The notes under the pieces are model-generated. The model ran no database searches. It was not told where the DNA came from and saw only the letters and a list, made by a program, of their open reading frames with translations. From the NCBI GenBank assembly GCA_949752735.1, contig OX457050.1, forward strand, positions 42,060,784 through 42,124,783: DNA of 64,000 bases. Reading direction: 5' to 3'. Position 1 is the first letter of the stretch, and every line of letters starts with the position of its first letter. Shown piece by piece: positions 1-9,955 of this stretch. A program made the translations under genes and the position numbers. The DNA is from Lumbricus terrestris. Taxonomy: Eukaryota > Annelida > Clitellata > Crassiclitellata > Lumbricidae.

Positions 1-211
1 AAATGATACCATACATGCCAATGTAGAAGTCGGATTGACGAAAATACCTGCGTGAGTTCGAAAATCGCATCCAAACAATAAAATAAGCTATTTATTTTTA
101 GCTAAGATGTTTGGAATAAAATACGCTAAAATACGCTTTTACCTAAACAAGAATTCAACTAATTAATCCAGGACTTTTTTTCGTTAATCCAACTTGTTAG
201 CCATCAACACT
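1..211. other. Repeat-derived flank, no gene seen
   Basis: AT-rich sequence with one weak copy of the window-wide 35-bp foldback unit near position 25-50 (AGAAGTCGGATTGACGAAAA). It ends at the target-site duplication of the next element. No coding sequence or RNA gene is visible. Confidence 0.5.
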
Positions 212-219
212 GAATCCCT

Positions 220-761
220 GGGGCACGGACATTTCCCCTCCTGGACAAACCCCCGGACAAAACCCCCCCGGACAATTCCCCCTGATTTAGCCTAAGACAT
301 TAACCCCTCCCCGGACAATTCCCCCTTTGCTTCCATTTAGGCAAAAACGCGTTTCATCCAAGTTCTATTTAAATGACAATTATTTTCATCAATCCCGCTT
401 CCATTTAAGCAGGAATATTTTCATCAATCCAGCTTCCATTTAAGCAAGAATATTTTCATCAATCCCGCTTCCATTTAAGCAGGAATATTTTCATCAATCC
501 AGCTTCCATTAAGCAAGAATATTTTCATTAATCCAGCTTCCATTTAAGTAAAAATTAGTTTGCATCAATCCGGCTTCTATTTAGCAAGAAATCTTTTCAT
601 CCATCCAACTTGTGTACTTCGGACCGCCGTTTTGTAGTAATACCACCTACACGCAATATGTTCGACAAGGGGGAATTGTCCTACCCTGGGGGGATGTTGT
701 CCGGAGGTTTTGTCCAGGGGTTTTGTCCGGGGTTTTGTCCAGGGGGAAATGTCCTACACTC
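220..761. mobile_element. Foldback element, GGACA-type outer domain, 8-bp TSD
   Basis: A 542-bp non-coding element flanked by a perfect 8-bp direct repeat GAATCCCT (212-219 and 762-769). The left end carries CCCC-rich subrepeats of the form GGACAAAACCCCCC and GGACAATTCCCCC. The right end carries their reverse complements (GGGGGAATTGTCC, GGTTTTGTCC). The middle (about 342-610) is a tandem array of about eight ~35-bp units (core ATCCAGCTTCCATTTAAGCA), all in one orientation, so only the ends are inverted. The two ORFs crossing the right end read the subrepeats and are not genes. Mobility by a transposase acting in trans is an inference. Confidence 0.8.
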
Positions 762-769
762 GAATCCCT

Positions 770-1496
770 TGCAATGGCGAATAATAATTTATTCCGCTAA
801 AACGATAGATTGCCCAGCAACGTAATAACTATACGGCTTAACCACAACCATCTGAATCACTGAATCGTTTGATTCAGACAGTCGTAGCTTAACCCTGGTT
901 ATACGTAACTGCTATCAGTTCATTACATGAAACTTAATAAATCGAAAAACATTGTTTCTGGTCTGGAGGACTTTCAACTGTAATCTTCTAGACTCAACTT
1001 TAACTTCGAACTATTCAATGATCAACACCAACAGTGACCGATATTTGCATTGCAAGCTTAAGACAACACTGTGTAAAATGAATGATAAGAAATGATCGGA
1101 TGTCGTATTCTCAATTGTTCGACGATGCCATACAAGTTGGATTGACGAAAAGAATTCTTGCTAAATAGAAGGCGGATTGATGAAATAATTTTTCACGCAA
1201 TAGAAGTGGGACTTGCGAAAACATCATTGCTGAAATTGGAGCTGGAATGATGAAAAATAGTTGTTATTTAAATAGATTATTGAATTGATAAAAAACTGCT
1301 ACTTTTGAAATAGAAGCTGGATTGGTTAAATGAAATCTTGACTATATGGAAACCTGACTGATGATAATGATTTATGCCAAAGTAGAAGCCGGAATGTTGA
1401 AAAATAATGAAGCGGCGACTGCCCAGAAATTTCGTATAATTTATTCGCTATTCCGTTTTCCGAAATGAGAAAAATAATTAATTCCGTTAAAACGAT
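770..1496. other. Dispersed repeats, no gene
   Basis: Positions 940-1110 resemble 9975-10130 and part of 25900-25960 (shared pieces such as CTCAACTTTAA and AAAATGAATGA), so this is a dispersed repeat. Positions 1135-1300 hold degenerate copies of the 35-bp unit in the GCTGGATTGATGAAAA orientation. Two related stretches (783-805 and 1478-1497) share AATTTATTCCG and AAAACGATAG. Confidence 0.5.
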
Positions 1497-2787
1497 AGGG
1501 TAATCCTCTAGTTTAGGTGCTTTTATTATTTTGCATTGCTTTCTTCATTTCTGACTCGGACGCTTGTCTGCGGTGGCCAGCTTGGAATATTAGCGAATAT
1601 TAAAACTGCCAACGGATATTATATTCGTAAAGGTAATCCTGCAGTTTAGGTGCTTTTATTATTTTTGCACTGTTATACGGGATAGTTATCAGCAATAGTT
1701 TGAAGGAAGACATTGAAAATGTTTCCCCTTTGAACCTATTCCTGTACACACTTAAGCAATGGAAGCTGGATTACGGCATTTTTATATCTGAAATGGAAGC
1801 TGGATGCATGCTAAAATACCTGAATGAAAACCAGCAATCCAGCTTCCATTTCAGATATAAAAATACCTTAGTCCAGCTTCCATTTCTTAAGAGTTTATCA
1901 TTCATCCAGCTTGTTTCAGATCTGTTAAAACATTAATCCAGCTTCTATTACTCATGCGTTTTTCATTAATCCAGCTTCTATTTCAGATATATAAAAACCT
2001 TCGGTTGTTGTGACTAACCGCTCGGTAGCAGATAAACAATATGGCCGTCCCAGATAGACGCAAAATAGAGCGGTCTGACTTGCTGCGATCGATAGCCCAA
2101 TGTTTCCGCGCGAAACATTGGGGTCCCGCTTCAGTCAATGATGTTGTGTGAAGTAAGTAAGTAAGTGATGAAGGTATTTCTAGATCTGAAATAGAAGTCG
2201 GATTGATGAAAAAACGCTTAAGTAATGGAAGCTGGATGATGGTATTCTTATATTTGAAATAGAAGCTGGGTTGACGAAAATAACAGGCGAGAAACAGAAG
2301 CTGGGTTAATAAAAATATTATAGCTTAGATTGGAGCAGGATTGATGAAAATGTTCTTGATTAAATTAGAGCTGGATGGATAAGGATCTTGTTAATTAAAT
2401 AGGAGCTGGATTGATGAAAAATAATCATTATTGAAACAGAAGTTGGATTCATAAAACAGCTGATGCAATTGAAAAGCTGGACTTTTACTTACTTACTTAT
2501 TTTGCCTGCTGTCTTATTGCACCATTGACTATTAAGCGGAAACATTGGGCTATCGATCGCCGGAGTTGAGCTTTGCGTGTATCTGTGACCGCCATACTGT
2601 TTACTTCCTACCGAGCGGTTAGTCACAACAACCAAACCTTCATCCAGCTTCCATTTCTTAAGCTTTTTATCATTAAAAGACCAAACGACGGTGAGTAAAC
2701 ATATTCTCGCGCAAAAACAGCGACCAAAGACTAGTGTTGAAGAAAGCAATGCAAAATAATAAAAGCACCTAAACTAGAGGATTACCG
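1497..2787. mobile_element. Palindromic foldback element with nested insertion
   Basis: The left arm starts GGTAATCCTCTAGTTTAGGT with GCTTTTATTATTTTGCATTGC. The right arm (2735-2787) is its reverse complement, ending AAACTAGAGGATTACC. A second partial left end (GGTAATCCTGCAGTTTAGG) lies at about 1632-1672. Inside are 35-bp units that switch orientation at the shared central hinge (about 1799-1843). No flanking direct repeat could be seen. The 631-bp element at 2003-2633 is nested in the right half. Confidence 0.65.
2003..2633. mobile_element. Nested 631-bp foldback element (copy A) with 8-bp TSD
   Basis: Terminal inverted repeats GGTTGTTGTGACTAACCG and CGGTTAGTCACAACAACC are flanked by a perfect 8-bp direct repeat AAACCTTC (1995-2002, 2634-2641). 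The inverted arms continue inward (CTCGGTAG, ATGGCSGT, TCGATAGCCCAATG). A short hairpin CCAATGTTTC...GAAACATTGG sits at 2097-2121, and the middle holds 35-bp units. Two more copies occur in the window, at 25969-26512 (right end lost) and 60952-61644. It is non-autonomous; the overlapping ORF on the minus strand is spurious. Confidence 0.85.
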
Positions 2788-3474
2788 AAGATTACCATTA
2801 TTTGTCCCTATATTGACCAGCCATATTGTTTACTCGAGCTGTATATCGGTCAACTAAATTATTTGCACAAAATCATAGAAACTCACCAGTTGTTGATTTA
2901 AGTAGACTTTCTCCTAAGACTCAACTCAAAATGGCGACCGACACAAGTGATTCGTTACGTTGACAAAAATATCTGTGTTTTAAAAGTGTGACCTGTCATC
3001 TAGCGAATAAATTGAAACGTTCTATTCACTCAGTCTTACATTTTGATCCCCTCCCCATATATTTAGCTCAGACCCGCGCCGCCCACCGACAGAAATTTTT
3101 GTCCCTGGGCGGAGTAGTCACGGGCATTAAACTACCTTTTACGATTTCTGAACTTATTTAACCCTCGAGTGCCCAAGGGGTACGACCGTTTTCCTCTGAT
3201 GACTCTGGAAATGCTACGGATTTGCAAACATTCTCATAGGACATCCTAGAACGACCATATAGATATTGAACAGTACTTTTTATGTGAATATCATGACAAC
3301 ACAAACGTGTTATTATGCATATAATCAAAGAAAATGTCATGAGGCGAAATGTTTATGCGTAGTTTTCGCCCAGAGTAACAAGAAAGTTTTTATGAATATC
3401 GTATGACCGAAAGCGATTACGGTAAACGAACTCAAATTAGGAACATTGACCTTGATACAGCTTCCGATTCACAT
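2788..3474. other. No recognised feature
   Basis: About 690 bp without a recognised gene or repeat. The short open frames here lack any recognisable motif and have no supporting context. Confidence 0.4.
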
Positions 3475-4135
3475 ATAGAAATACATTAATCCAGCTTCCA
3501 TTTAAGGTATAAACATGTCTTAATCCAGCTTCCATTTCTCAAGCGTTTTATCATTAATCCAGCTTCTTTTTAATATACAAAAATACCTTAATCCAGCTTC
3601 CATTTATCAAGCGATATTTTTTGTAAATCCAGCCTCTGTTCAACCAAGTTATTTTCATCCATCCAGCTCCAATTTAAGCCACAAGAATCGACACTTGCGT
3701 CAATCCAACTTCTATTGTATCTTAAACGGAAGCCGGATTAATGATAAAACACTTGAGAAAAGGTTTTTTGTAAATTCATGGCGTCCGAAATTAACGACGC
3801 TAAACTGCGGGGTTACCAAGAAACAATTGTTTTTATCAATCCAACTTCTAGTTATACAACAATTATTTGTCATTAACCCAGCTTCCATTTAAGAAAAATT
3901 CGTTTTATCAGTCCATCTTCTGTTTAAATAGCAAAGTATAATTTTATGTGTGTGTTGGTTGTGGGGCGGTGGTGGTGTTTGAGCAAATAATACCTAAAGA
4001 AACAGGCTATGCGCAGCAAAGGGGGAATTGTCCGGGGGGTTATGTCCTAAGCTAAATCAAGGGAGTTGTCCTGGTTTTTTTGTCCGGGGGGTTTTGTCCG
4101 GAGGGTTTTTGTCCATGGGAAATGTCCTACACCCG
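3475..4135. mobile_element. Right-hand part of a GGACA-type foldback element
   Basis: An array of 35-bp units in the ATCCAGCTTCCATTT orientation (3490-3930) is followed by a spacer and then by the GGACA-type outer domain (4021-4135: GGGGGAATTGTCC, GGGGGGTTTTGTCCGG, GGGAAATGTCCTACAC). The left outer domain is missing. The spacer and outer-domain start (3975-4035) match 56870-56913 plus 57507-57530, where another foldback element is inserted. This locus is therefore an empty-site paralogue. Confidence 0.65.
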
Positions 4136-4235
4136 GGGGCATTTGCCTCTGTCGCCCCGCCTCCTGCGCCTATTTGTGAGTTTCTTTTAAGGTGGTCGGA
4201 GCAGGTTTAGAACATGGTCGCGGTCCGTAAAGGCA

Positions 4236-4345
4236 GCGTTGAAGGGATGGGGCGTTAGCCCATTGGATAACACATGGATCAGCGGATCCGAGTTCGAGCC
4301 CCGCAGTACGGACGTGCTTTGTAGACTGCTATTATCGCTGCTTTT
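4236..4345 (+). mobile_element. tRNA-derived SINE fragment
   Basis: A tRNA-like head has an A-box-like TTAGCCCATTGGATAAC and a B-box-like GAGTTCGAGCCCC about 30 bp downstream, the spacing of RNA polymerase III promoters. The 3' body (TTTGTAGACTGCTATTATCG) is not tRNA. It differs from the other SINEs in this window. It could also be a decayed tRNA pseudogene. Confidence 0.45.
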
Positions 4346-5293
4346 TGTAGGCTGTTGTTATGTTAGTATAGCTAAGATTTATGTTTTCTGTCTTTTGCGT
4401 TTTTGTCAACTGTTTATGGACTAATTCAAACAACATTGTAGGCCTACACTGTAACTGGGTATGCGGTCTGTCAACGGGATTGTTTAATAACGAAATTATA
4501 TTATTATCTGCTTTTCTACACAGATGTTTCAATGTTGAGTTATTATCAAGGAATGAGCGAATTGACGAAAGAATGAAAGAGAGAAGAACGACAGCAGAAA
4601 CTACTAAATACAGGGAGTGACGACGAAATAAATAAAATCTGGAAGGTAACGAAGTCGAACTAGAGGTCCATCAAGAGCTTGTCTACTGAGCTCCAGATGC
4701 CCCACAGAAACACGGCATTCTGGCGACGCGTATAACAAGCATGCCACAATATGGCAGTGTTTAATATTGTTTCCCCTTCTTGGGCGATCCATGTTTGTGG
4801 GGGACTTTGCAGGCGTCCACTCGTAGAGGCGTGTAGCACATAGAAGGGAGTTTGGACAGGGGATGTGAATTTTTCCGCATTGCAATGACAGTGTTTTTAA
4901 TCAAAAATCATATAAATCAGTCAAATCTTTATTGGAACCATTGCCAATGTGCATAAAAAGAATACCCAGCAGAATATCATTGAAAACAAATGTTGCATAC
5001 TTGAAACTTGTTTGTTTGACAAAATCTAAGAAACTGGAGGTTGGAAAATTATGGGAATGACGTGGAGCTTCAGGAATTATTTCACCGCTCTTTTCGTAGT
5101 GGCACTAATTTAATTTACTTTGGGTGAGTCATTTCTGAGTTGAAGTAAACACTGCACAATGATCACTAGCACATCATGAAGCATTGCATCTGCAAGGTCA
5201 CATGTTGTTATTCGAGTATTTAAATATGGATGAACTCAGGATAACTTTAACATAGCATTATTATATTTGTTCTGTTATAGAATCAGCGCAGAA
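4346..5293. other. No recognised feature
   Basis: About 950 bp of AT-rich sequence. Several short open frames exist on both strands (for example around 4381-4885), but none shows a family motif, and they overlap each other in opposite directions. Confidence 0.4.
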
Positions 5294-6014
5294 TCTATAT
5301 TATAAGGCAGAAATTCCATATGTTTGTTTGTTTATTTATTTGTACGCTTTTACTCTCCCCTGCAGAATAGGCTCGGAAATGAAACAGCGTCGGTTTAAAA
5401 CAATTATTGATATCGATTCTTACCCAAATTATAAGCTCATATCAACTATTTTCAGGTTTTAACTCACTTTAAAACAAGAAATATTTGCGTTTTAAGACAG
5501 ATTTCATCAATAAATGATAACGCTGGCACTGTGGTGAAGAGTATACTCCGCATGACGTCATACCCGTCCAGTAATAATATCCGTAGCGCCCCGCAGGGAC
5601 GGGTTACGTTTGGCTTTTTGGAGAAGCGAGGTGGGGTGGAGGGTTGGCGAAAACCCGAAATTTAGCAGTCAACGATGGGTACCAGAGTGGGGAAGTGTTT
5701 AAAACCCGAAATTTCACTTTAGAACTCGAGTTATTAGCGTTTTAAGACAGTTCGAAGCGTTTTAAAACAGATTTCATCGCTCACGCGTTGGTAAACAGTA
5801 TCGAGCTTCAGTAAAAGAGTCTACAGCCCGAATGACGTCATACAAGCCCAGTAATAATTTCCCTAGCGGGGCGTGTTACGTTTGTCTTTTTGGGGAAGCG
5901 GGGTGGGGTAGAGGGTTGGCGAAAACTCGAAATTTAGCGGTCAACGTTGGGTACCACAGAGGAGTGGTGTTTAACACCCTAAATTTCCCGGGCAACGCCG
6001 GGTTACACATCTAG
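5294..6014 (+). mobile_element. Non-autonomous Helitron, 721 bp
   Basis: The element starts with TC (TCTATATTATAAGGCAG) after host A. It ends with a hairpin CCCGGGCAACGCCGGG followed about 11 bp later by CTAG and host T. This is the usual Helitron structure (TC start, 3' hairpin, CTRR end, insertion between A and T). No Rep/helicase ORF is present. The inside contains two diverged copies of a ~270-bp segment (about 5545-5740 and 5825-6005, each with ATGACGTCATAC and GAGGGTTGGCGAAAAC). It ends only about 90 bp before the first codon of the zinc-finger gene. Confidence 0.8.
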
Positions 6015-6020
6015 TGAGTC

Positions 6021-6027
6021 TATAAAT
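6021..6027 (+). promoter_or_regulatory. Possible TATA box upstream of the zinc-finger gene
   Basis: TATAAAT lies 80-86 bp before the ATG at 6107 and directly after the Helitron end. Spacing would allow a short 5' UTR. A chance match in AT-rich DNA is as likely, and the ATG could instead belong to an exon with an upstream splice site. Confidence 0.15.
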
Positions 6028-6106
6028 GACAAGAATTAATTCATTTCATGAACGTGTTATGCTGATAGCTTGACATTGTTTCATTCACATGAATTACTGA
6101 ATTATC

Positions 6107-6946
6107 ATGAGATTCGATATTGGAGAAATGAGACACAAATGCAAGTACTGCAACAAGTCATTCGAAGAGATTGGTCATCTGAAAAAGCATGCTGGAGAGA
6201 AACCGAACAAATGTGAATTTTGTCTGAAATCATTTAGATAGTCTTGTTCTGTAAAGATGCACATGAGAGCTCATAGCGGAGAAAAACTGTTCAAATGTCA
6301 GTTTTGCGTGAAATCATTTGCCCGAGGTTGTAATCTGAAAGCACACATGAGAACACATACTGGAGAAAAACCATACAATTGCCAGCTGTGTCAGAAATCA
6401 TTCTCACAAAATGCCATGCTAAAGGAGCACATGAAAACTCATTCAGGTGAAAAACCTTACATTTGCCAGTTGTGTCAGAAATCATTCACACGGAACTTTA
6501 AATTAAAGGAACACATGAAAATTCATTCATACAGGTGAAAAACCTTACATTTGCCAGATATGTCATATAAGTCATTTGCCCAAAACAGTAAACTGAAAGA
6601 TCATGCGACGGTACATACCGGAGAAAAACCATACAAATGTCTCTTATGTCAAAGATCATTTGGAAGACAAGGTGGTGTGCATCAGCACTTGATTACTCAT
6701 AATCCAAAAGAAAAACAATTTGTATGTACGGTATTTCAGAAATCGTTCACCTTTAATGCTTCTCTTAGGATACACTTCAGAAGCCACAGTGGAGAGAAAC
6801 CATGTGAATGCCATGTGTGTCACAAATCATTTGCAGAATGTAGTTAATATCTATCCACACACATCAGGACTCATACAGGCGAAAAACCTTACATTTGCCA
6901 GATTTGTCAGAAATCATTTGCCCAAGGCAGTGGTCTGAGAAGGCAC
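6107..6946 (+). pseudogene. Damaged 5' part of the C2H2 zinc-finger gene
   Basis: The frame from the ATG at 6107 encodes classical C2H2 fingers with HTGEKPY-type linkers. It is broken by an in-frame TAG at 6239-6241. A pair of compensating indels follows around 6525-6570, with a TGA at 6536-6538. An in-frame TAA lies at 6845-6847, where the intact sister finger encodes SSYLSTH. The frame before and after every break is the same as that of the 6947-9034 ORF, so the whole stretch was once one gene. Some fingers have lost key residues (6720-6800). It may still be transcribed as 5' UTR of the open downstream part. Sequencing error is unlikely to explain all three breaks. Confidence 0.75.
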
Positions 6947-9034
6947 ATGAGAAGCCATTCTGGAAAAATGCGGTATAAATGCCAGTTATGTCAGAAATCA
7001 TTGTCCAGAGGCACTGATCTGAAAAGACACATGAAAATACATACTGGAGAAAAGCCATACTGCTGCCAGTTATGTCAGAAATCATTTGCTAATCATTACA
7101 CTCTAAAATATCACATGAGAACACATACTGGAGAAAAACCATACAATTGTGAGTTGTGTCGGAAATCATTCGCGCAAAATATCATTCTAAAGGAGCACAT
7201 GAGAACTCATACAGGTGAAAAACCTTACATTTGCCAGGTATGTCAGCAATCATTGGCCAGAAGCACTGATCTGAAAAGACACATGAAAATACATACTGGA
7301 GAAAAGCCACACTGCTGCCAGTTTTGTCAGAAATCATTTGCCCAATGTGATAAACTAAAAGTACACATGAGAACACATACTGGAGAAAAACCATACAATT
7401 GCGAGTTGTGTCAGAAATCATTCGCACTAAATATCACGCTAAAGGAGCACATGAGAACTCATACAGGTGAAAAACCTTACATTTGCCAGGTATGTCAGAA
7501 ATCATTCACAAAGAATAGTAAATTAAAGGAACACATGAAAACTCACACCGGTGAAAAACCTTACATTTGCCAGATATGTCAGAAGTCATTTGCCCAAGTT
7601 GCTAGACTTAGAGATCATGCAAGGTTACATACCGGAGAAAAACCATACAAATGCCACTTATGTGAGAGATCATTTGGAAGACAAGGTGGTCTGCATCAAC
7701 ACCTGAAAATTCACAATCTAAGAGAAAAGCCATTTTTATGTATTCACCTTTTCTGGTGTCAGAAATCATTCTCCATTCGTGCTTCTCTGAGGATACACAT
7801 GAGAAGCCATAGTGGAGAGAAACCATATAAATGCCACATATGTCACAAATCATTCGCAGATAGTAGTTATCTATCCACACACATAAGGACTCATACAGGC
7901 GAAAAACCTTACATTTGCCAGATATGCCAGAAATCATTTACCCAAGGCAGTGGTCTGAGAAAGCACTTGAGAGTTCATTCTGGAGAAATGTGGTATAAAT
8001 GTCAGTTATGTCAGAAATCATTGACCAGAAGCACTGATCTGAAAAGACATATGAAAATACATACTGGAGAAAAACCATACTGCTGCCAGTTATGTCAGAA
8101 ATCATTTGCTAATCATTACACACTGATATATCACATGAAAAGCCATACTGGAGAGAAACCATACGAATGCCAGGTTTGCCAGAAAGCATTTGCCATTGGT
8201 TATGCTCTGAAGAATCACATGAGAACACATACTGGAGAGAAACCATACAAATGTCAGGTTTGTCAGAAATCATTTGCCCTAGGTGGTAATCTGAAGAGTC
8301 ACACGAGGATCCATACTGGAGAGAAACCATACAAATGTCAGCTGTGTTTGACTTCATTTACTGAGGCTGGTCATCTAACCAAACACATGAAGACTCATAC
8401 AGGCGAGAAACCTCATATCTGCCAGTTCTGCCAGAAAACCTTTGCCACTGGTGGTAATCTGAAGAGTCACATGAGAATACATACTGGTAAAAAACCATCC
8501 AAATGCCACATGTGCTTAAGACCATTCTCCGATAATATTAGTCTAACCAGACACATGACTATTCATAAAGATAAACCATGCATCTGCCAGTTATGTCGCA
8601 AATCATGTGCAAATATTTCATCTCTGAAGAAGCATGTAAAGACACATACCGGAATAAAACCATATCTTTGCCATCTATCAGTTAGGGATTATAGTCGTGA
8701 GAAGAGTCACATGAAGGCTGATGCAGGAGAAAAACCATACGCTTGCTCTTTCTGTGGTAAATGCTTTAACAGCCGAAGGACACTTATCAAGCACATATTA
8801 GTGCATGATAGAGTAACAACGTCCGATACAGTGAATCTAGAAAAGAAGATCGAGACAGGTGATTGTAGTTCTATCAACAACAGGAAGTCATTGGGATACA
8901 AGACATCTTTGATGGTTAGAACTTATGGATGTGGAATATGCAATGAATTGCTTGAAACGGAGCAAGAATTTCTGAAGCATTGTATGATCCATGAAAATAC
9001 TCCACCAGGTGAATCATTTTTCGACCTTTGCTGA
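6947..9034 (+). CDS. Poly C2H2 zinc-finger protein (695 codons open)
   Basis: Encodes about 22 tandem C2H2 fingers (C-x2-C-x12-H-x3-H) joined by HTGEKPY-type linkers. Such proteins are normally nuclear DNA-binding factors; the target is unknown. No KRAB, BTB or SCAN domain is visible. The first Met is not a convincing natural start, because same-frame fingers continue upstream through stop codons. One finger (about 7728-7812) has five residues between its cysteines (C-IHLFW-C). Another, near 8670-8715, has lost its ligands. After the array comes a linker rich in charged residues and a C-terminal C2H2-like module, [20 protein letters not shown] (8924 onwards), which is conserved in the minus-strand paralogue at 14.1-16.3 kb. 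Blocks of fingers are internally duplicated with a ~1,020-bp offset. Confidence 0.8.
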   Translation: MRSHSGKMRYKCQLCQKSLSRGTDLKRHMKIHTGEKPYCCQLCQKSFANHYTLKYHMRTHTGEKPYNCELCRKSFAQNIILKEHMRTHTGEKPYICQVCQQSLARSTDLKRHMKIHTGEKPHCCQFCQKSFAQCDKLKVHMRTHTGEKPYNCELCQKSFALNITLKEHMRTHTGEKPYICQVCQKSFTKNSKLKEHMKTHTGEKPYICQICQKSFAQVARLRDHARLHTGEKPYKCHLCERSFGRQGGLHQHLKIHNLREKPFLCIHLFWCQKSFSIRASLRIHMRSHSGEKPYKCHICHKSFADSSYLSTHIRTHTGEKPYICQICQKSFTQGSGLRKHLRVHSGEMWYKCQLCQKSLTRSTDLKRHMKIHTGEKPYCCQLCQKSFANHYTLIYHMKSHTGEKPYECQVCQKAFAIGYALKNHMRTHTGEKPYKCQVCQKSFALGGNLKSHTRIHTGEKPYKCQLCLTSFTEAGHLTKHMKTHTGEKPHICQFCQKTFATGGNLKSHMRIHTGKKPSKCHMCLRPFSDNISLTRHMTIHKDKPCICQLCRKSCANISSLKKHVKTHTGIKPYLCHLSVRDYSREKSHMKADAGEKPYACSFCGKCFNSRRTLIKHILVHDRVTTSDTVNLEKKIETGDCSSINNRKSLGYKTSLMVRTYGCGICNELLETEQEFLKHCMIHENTPPGESFFDLC

Positions 9035-9814
9035 ACTGTAATGGTTTCCGTCAGAATTAAAACTAGTTGGAACATACAACATGAAACAGTTAAAAATTAG
9101 ATTCTTAGAAGTCCTTATAAGTGTCATCTGAGTAGGTTCAAAATGGTGAATGGGGAATGGCAGGAAAACTTGTAATATATTCTTTGTCAAAACATTTCTT
9201 TCCCAGATTTTTTGACGATTTACTGCAATTATTTCTGCTGCCAAAGGCAATTCATTCCTGATGGTGTTCTACCAACATGAAACGTACGCAATTGATGTAC
9301 CATCGCAGAAAAAGCCGAAAATGCAAGCGGACAAATCTCAAATATTACATTTTTGTCAAAGTACGCAAAATTTTGCTTCAGCCTAAAGCAATTGCGTACT
9401 GTGACAAAAATCATCTATAATATAAGTCTGAGATTCTGTGTGTATGGATGTCCGTCGCAAGAAAGGCTCAGAAAGGCTTAGCCCCCTAGCTCCTTATAAA
9501 CTCCGCCCATGTCCGGGATACTCCAACCTGGAAACTGCATCAAATCAAAATCTATTGTCTCCATTGGTCTTTGAATAGTCATTCCTTGAGAGGCGCTATA
9601 TAAGTTTATAGGAGCAATTAAATGTAATCGCCACCACAATCGTTTAAACTTTAAATACCAACTCATATCGCTAATTAAAACAATGTTGAAAACAGCAAAG
9701 TACATCATCGACTACGATCAGTGTTTCCCTGGGCTTCAACCAATTAATTGACAGATTAACAATAAGACAAAATTGAAGACAACTAAGTGCATTGTCTTCT
9801 TTGATGACTACTTG
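9035..9814. other. 3' flank of zinc-finger gene; retroposon tail
   Basis: A possible poly(A) signal ATTAAA lies at about 9056. At 9583-9606 is GAGAGGCGCTATATAAG, the 3' tail motif shared with a LINE and a SINE in this window. The rest shows no gene. The antisense ORFs here have no recognisable motif. Confidence 0.45.
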
Positions 9815-9955
9815 CTCGTCTTTAAGTCAGCATTTTAGCATTCGATTCGTGGATTTTGGTGGTAGATAAAATGCTGACAAATCAGCATTAGCTAATCAGA
9901 ATAATACTTCTGGCCTGGCAGGAAATCAGCATTTTACCCGTGACCATGAAACTGA
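9815..9955. repeat. Solo copy of GGTAAAATGCTGATT-type terminal subrepeats
   Basis: Several copies in both orientations of AATCAGCATTTTACC and TAAAATGCTGAC, ending ATCAGCATTTTACCCGTG. This is the same motif that forms the ends of the 7.9-kb element at 17733-25619. It is probably a relic of another member of that family. Confidence 0.6.

Noticed and set aside
342..610. CRISPR-like array of 35-bp repeats
   Set aside because: Units follow each other directly without unique spacers, vary in sequence, occur on both strands all over the window and lie between transposon ends; the genome is eukaryotic.
6291..8357. Minus-strand ORFs under the first zinc-finger gene
   Set aside because: They mirror the periodic finger-coding sequence and have no motif of their own; likewise the plus-strand ORFs at 14449-15911 under the second gene.
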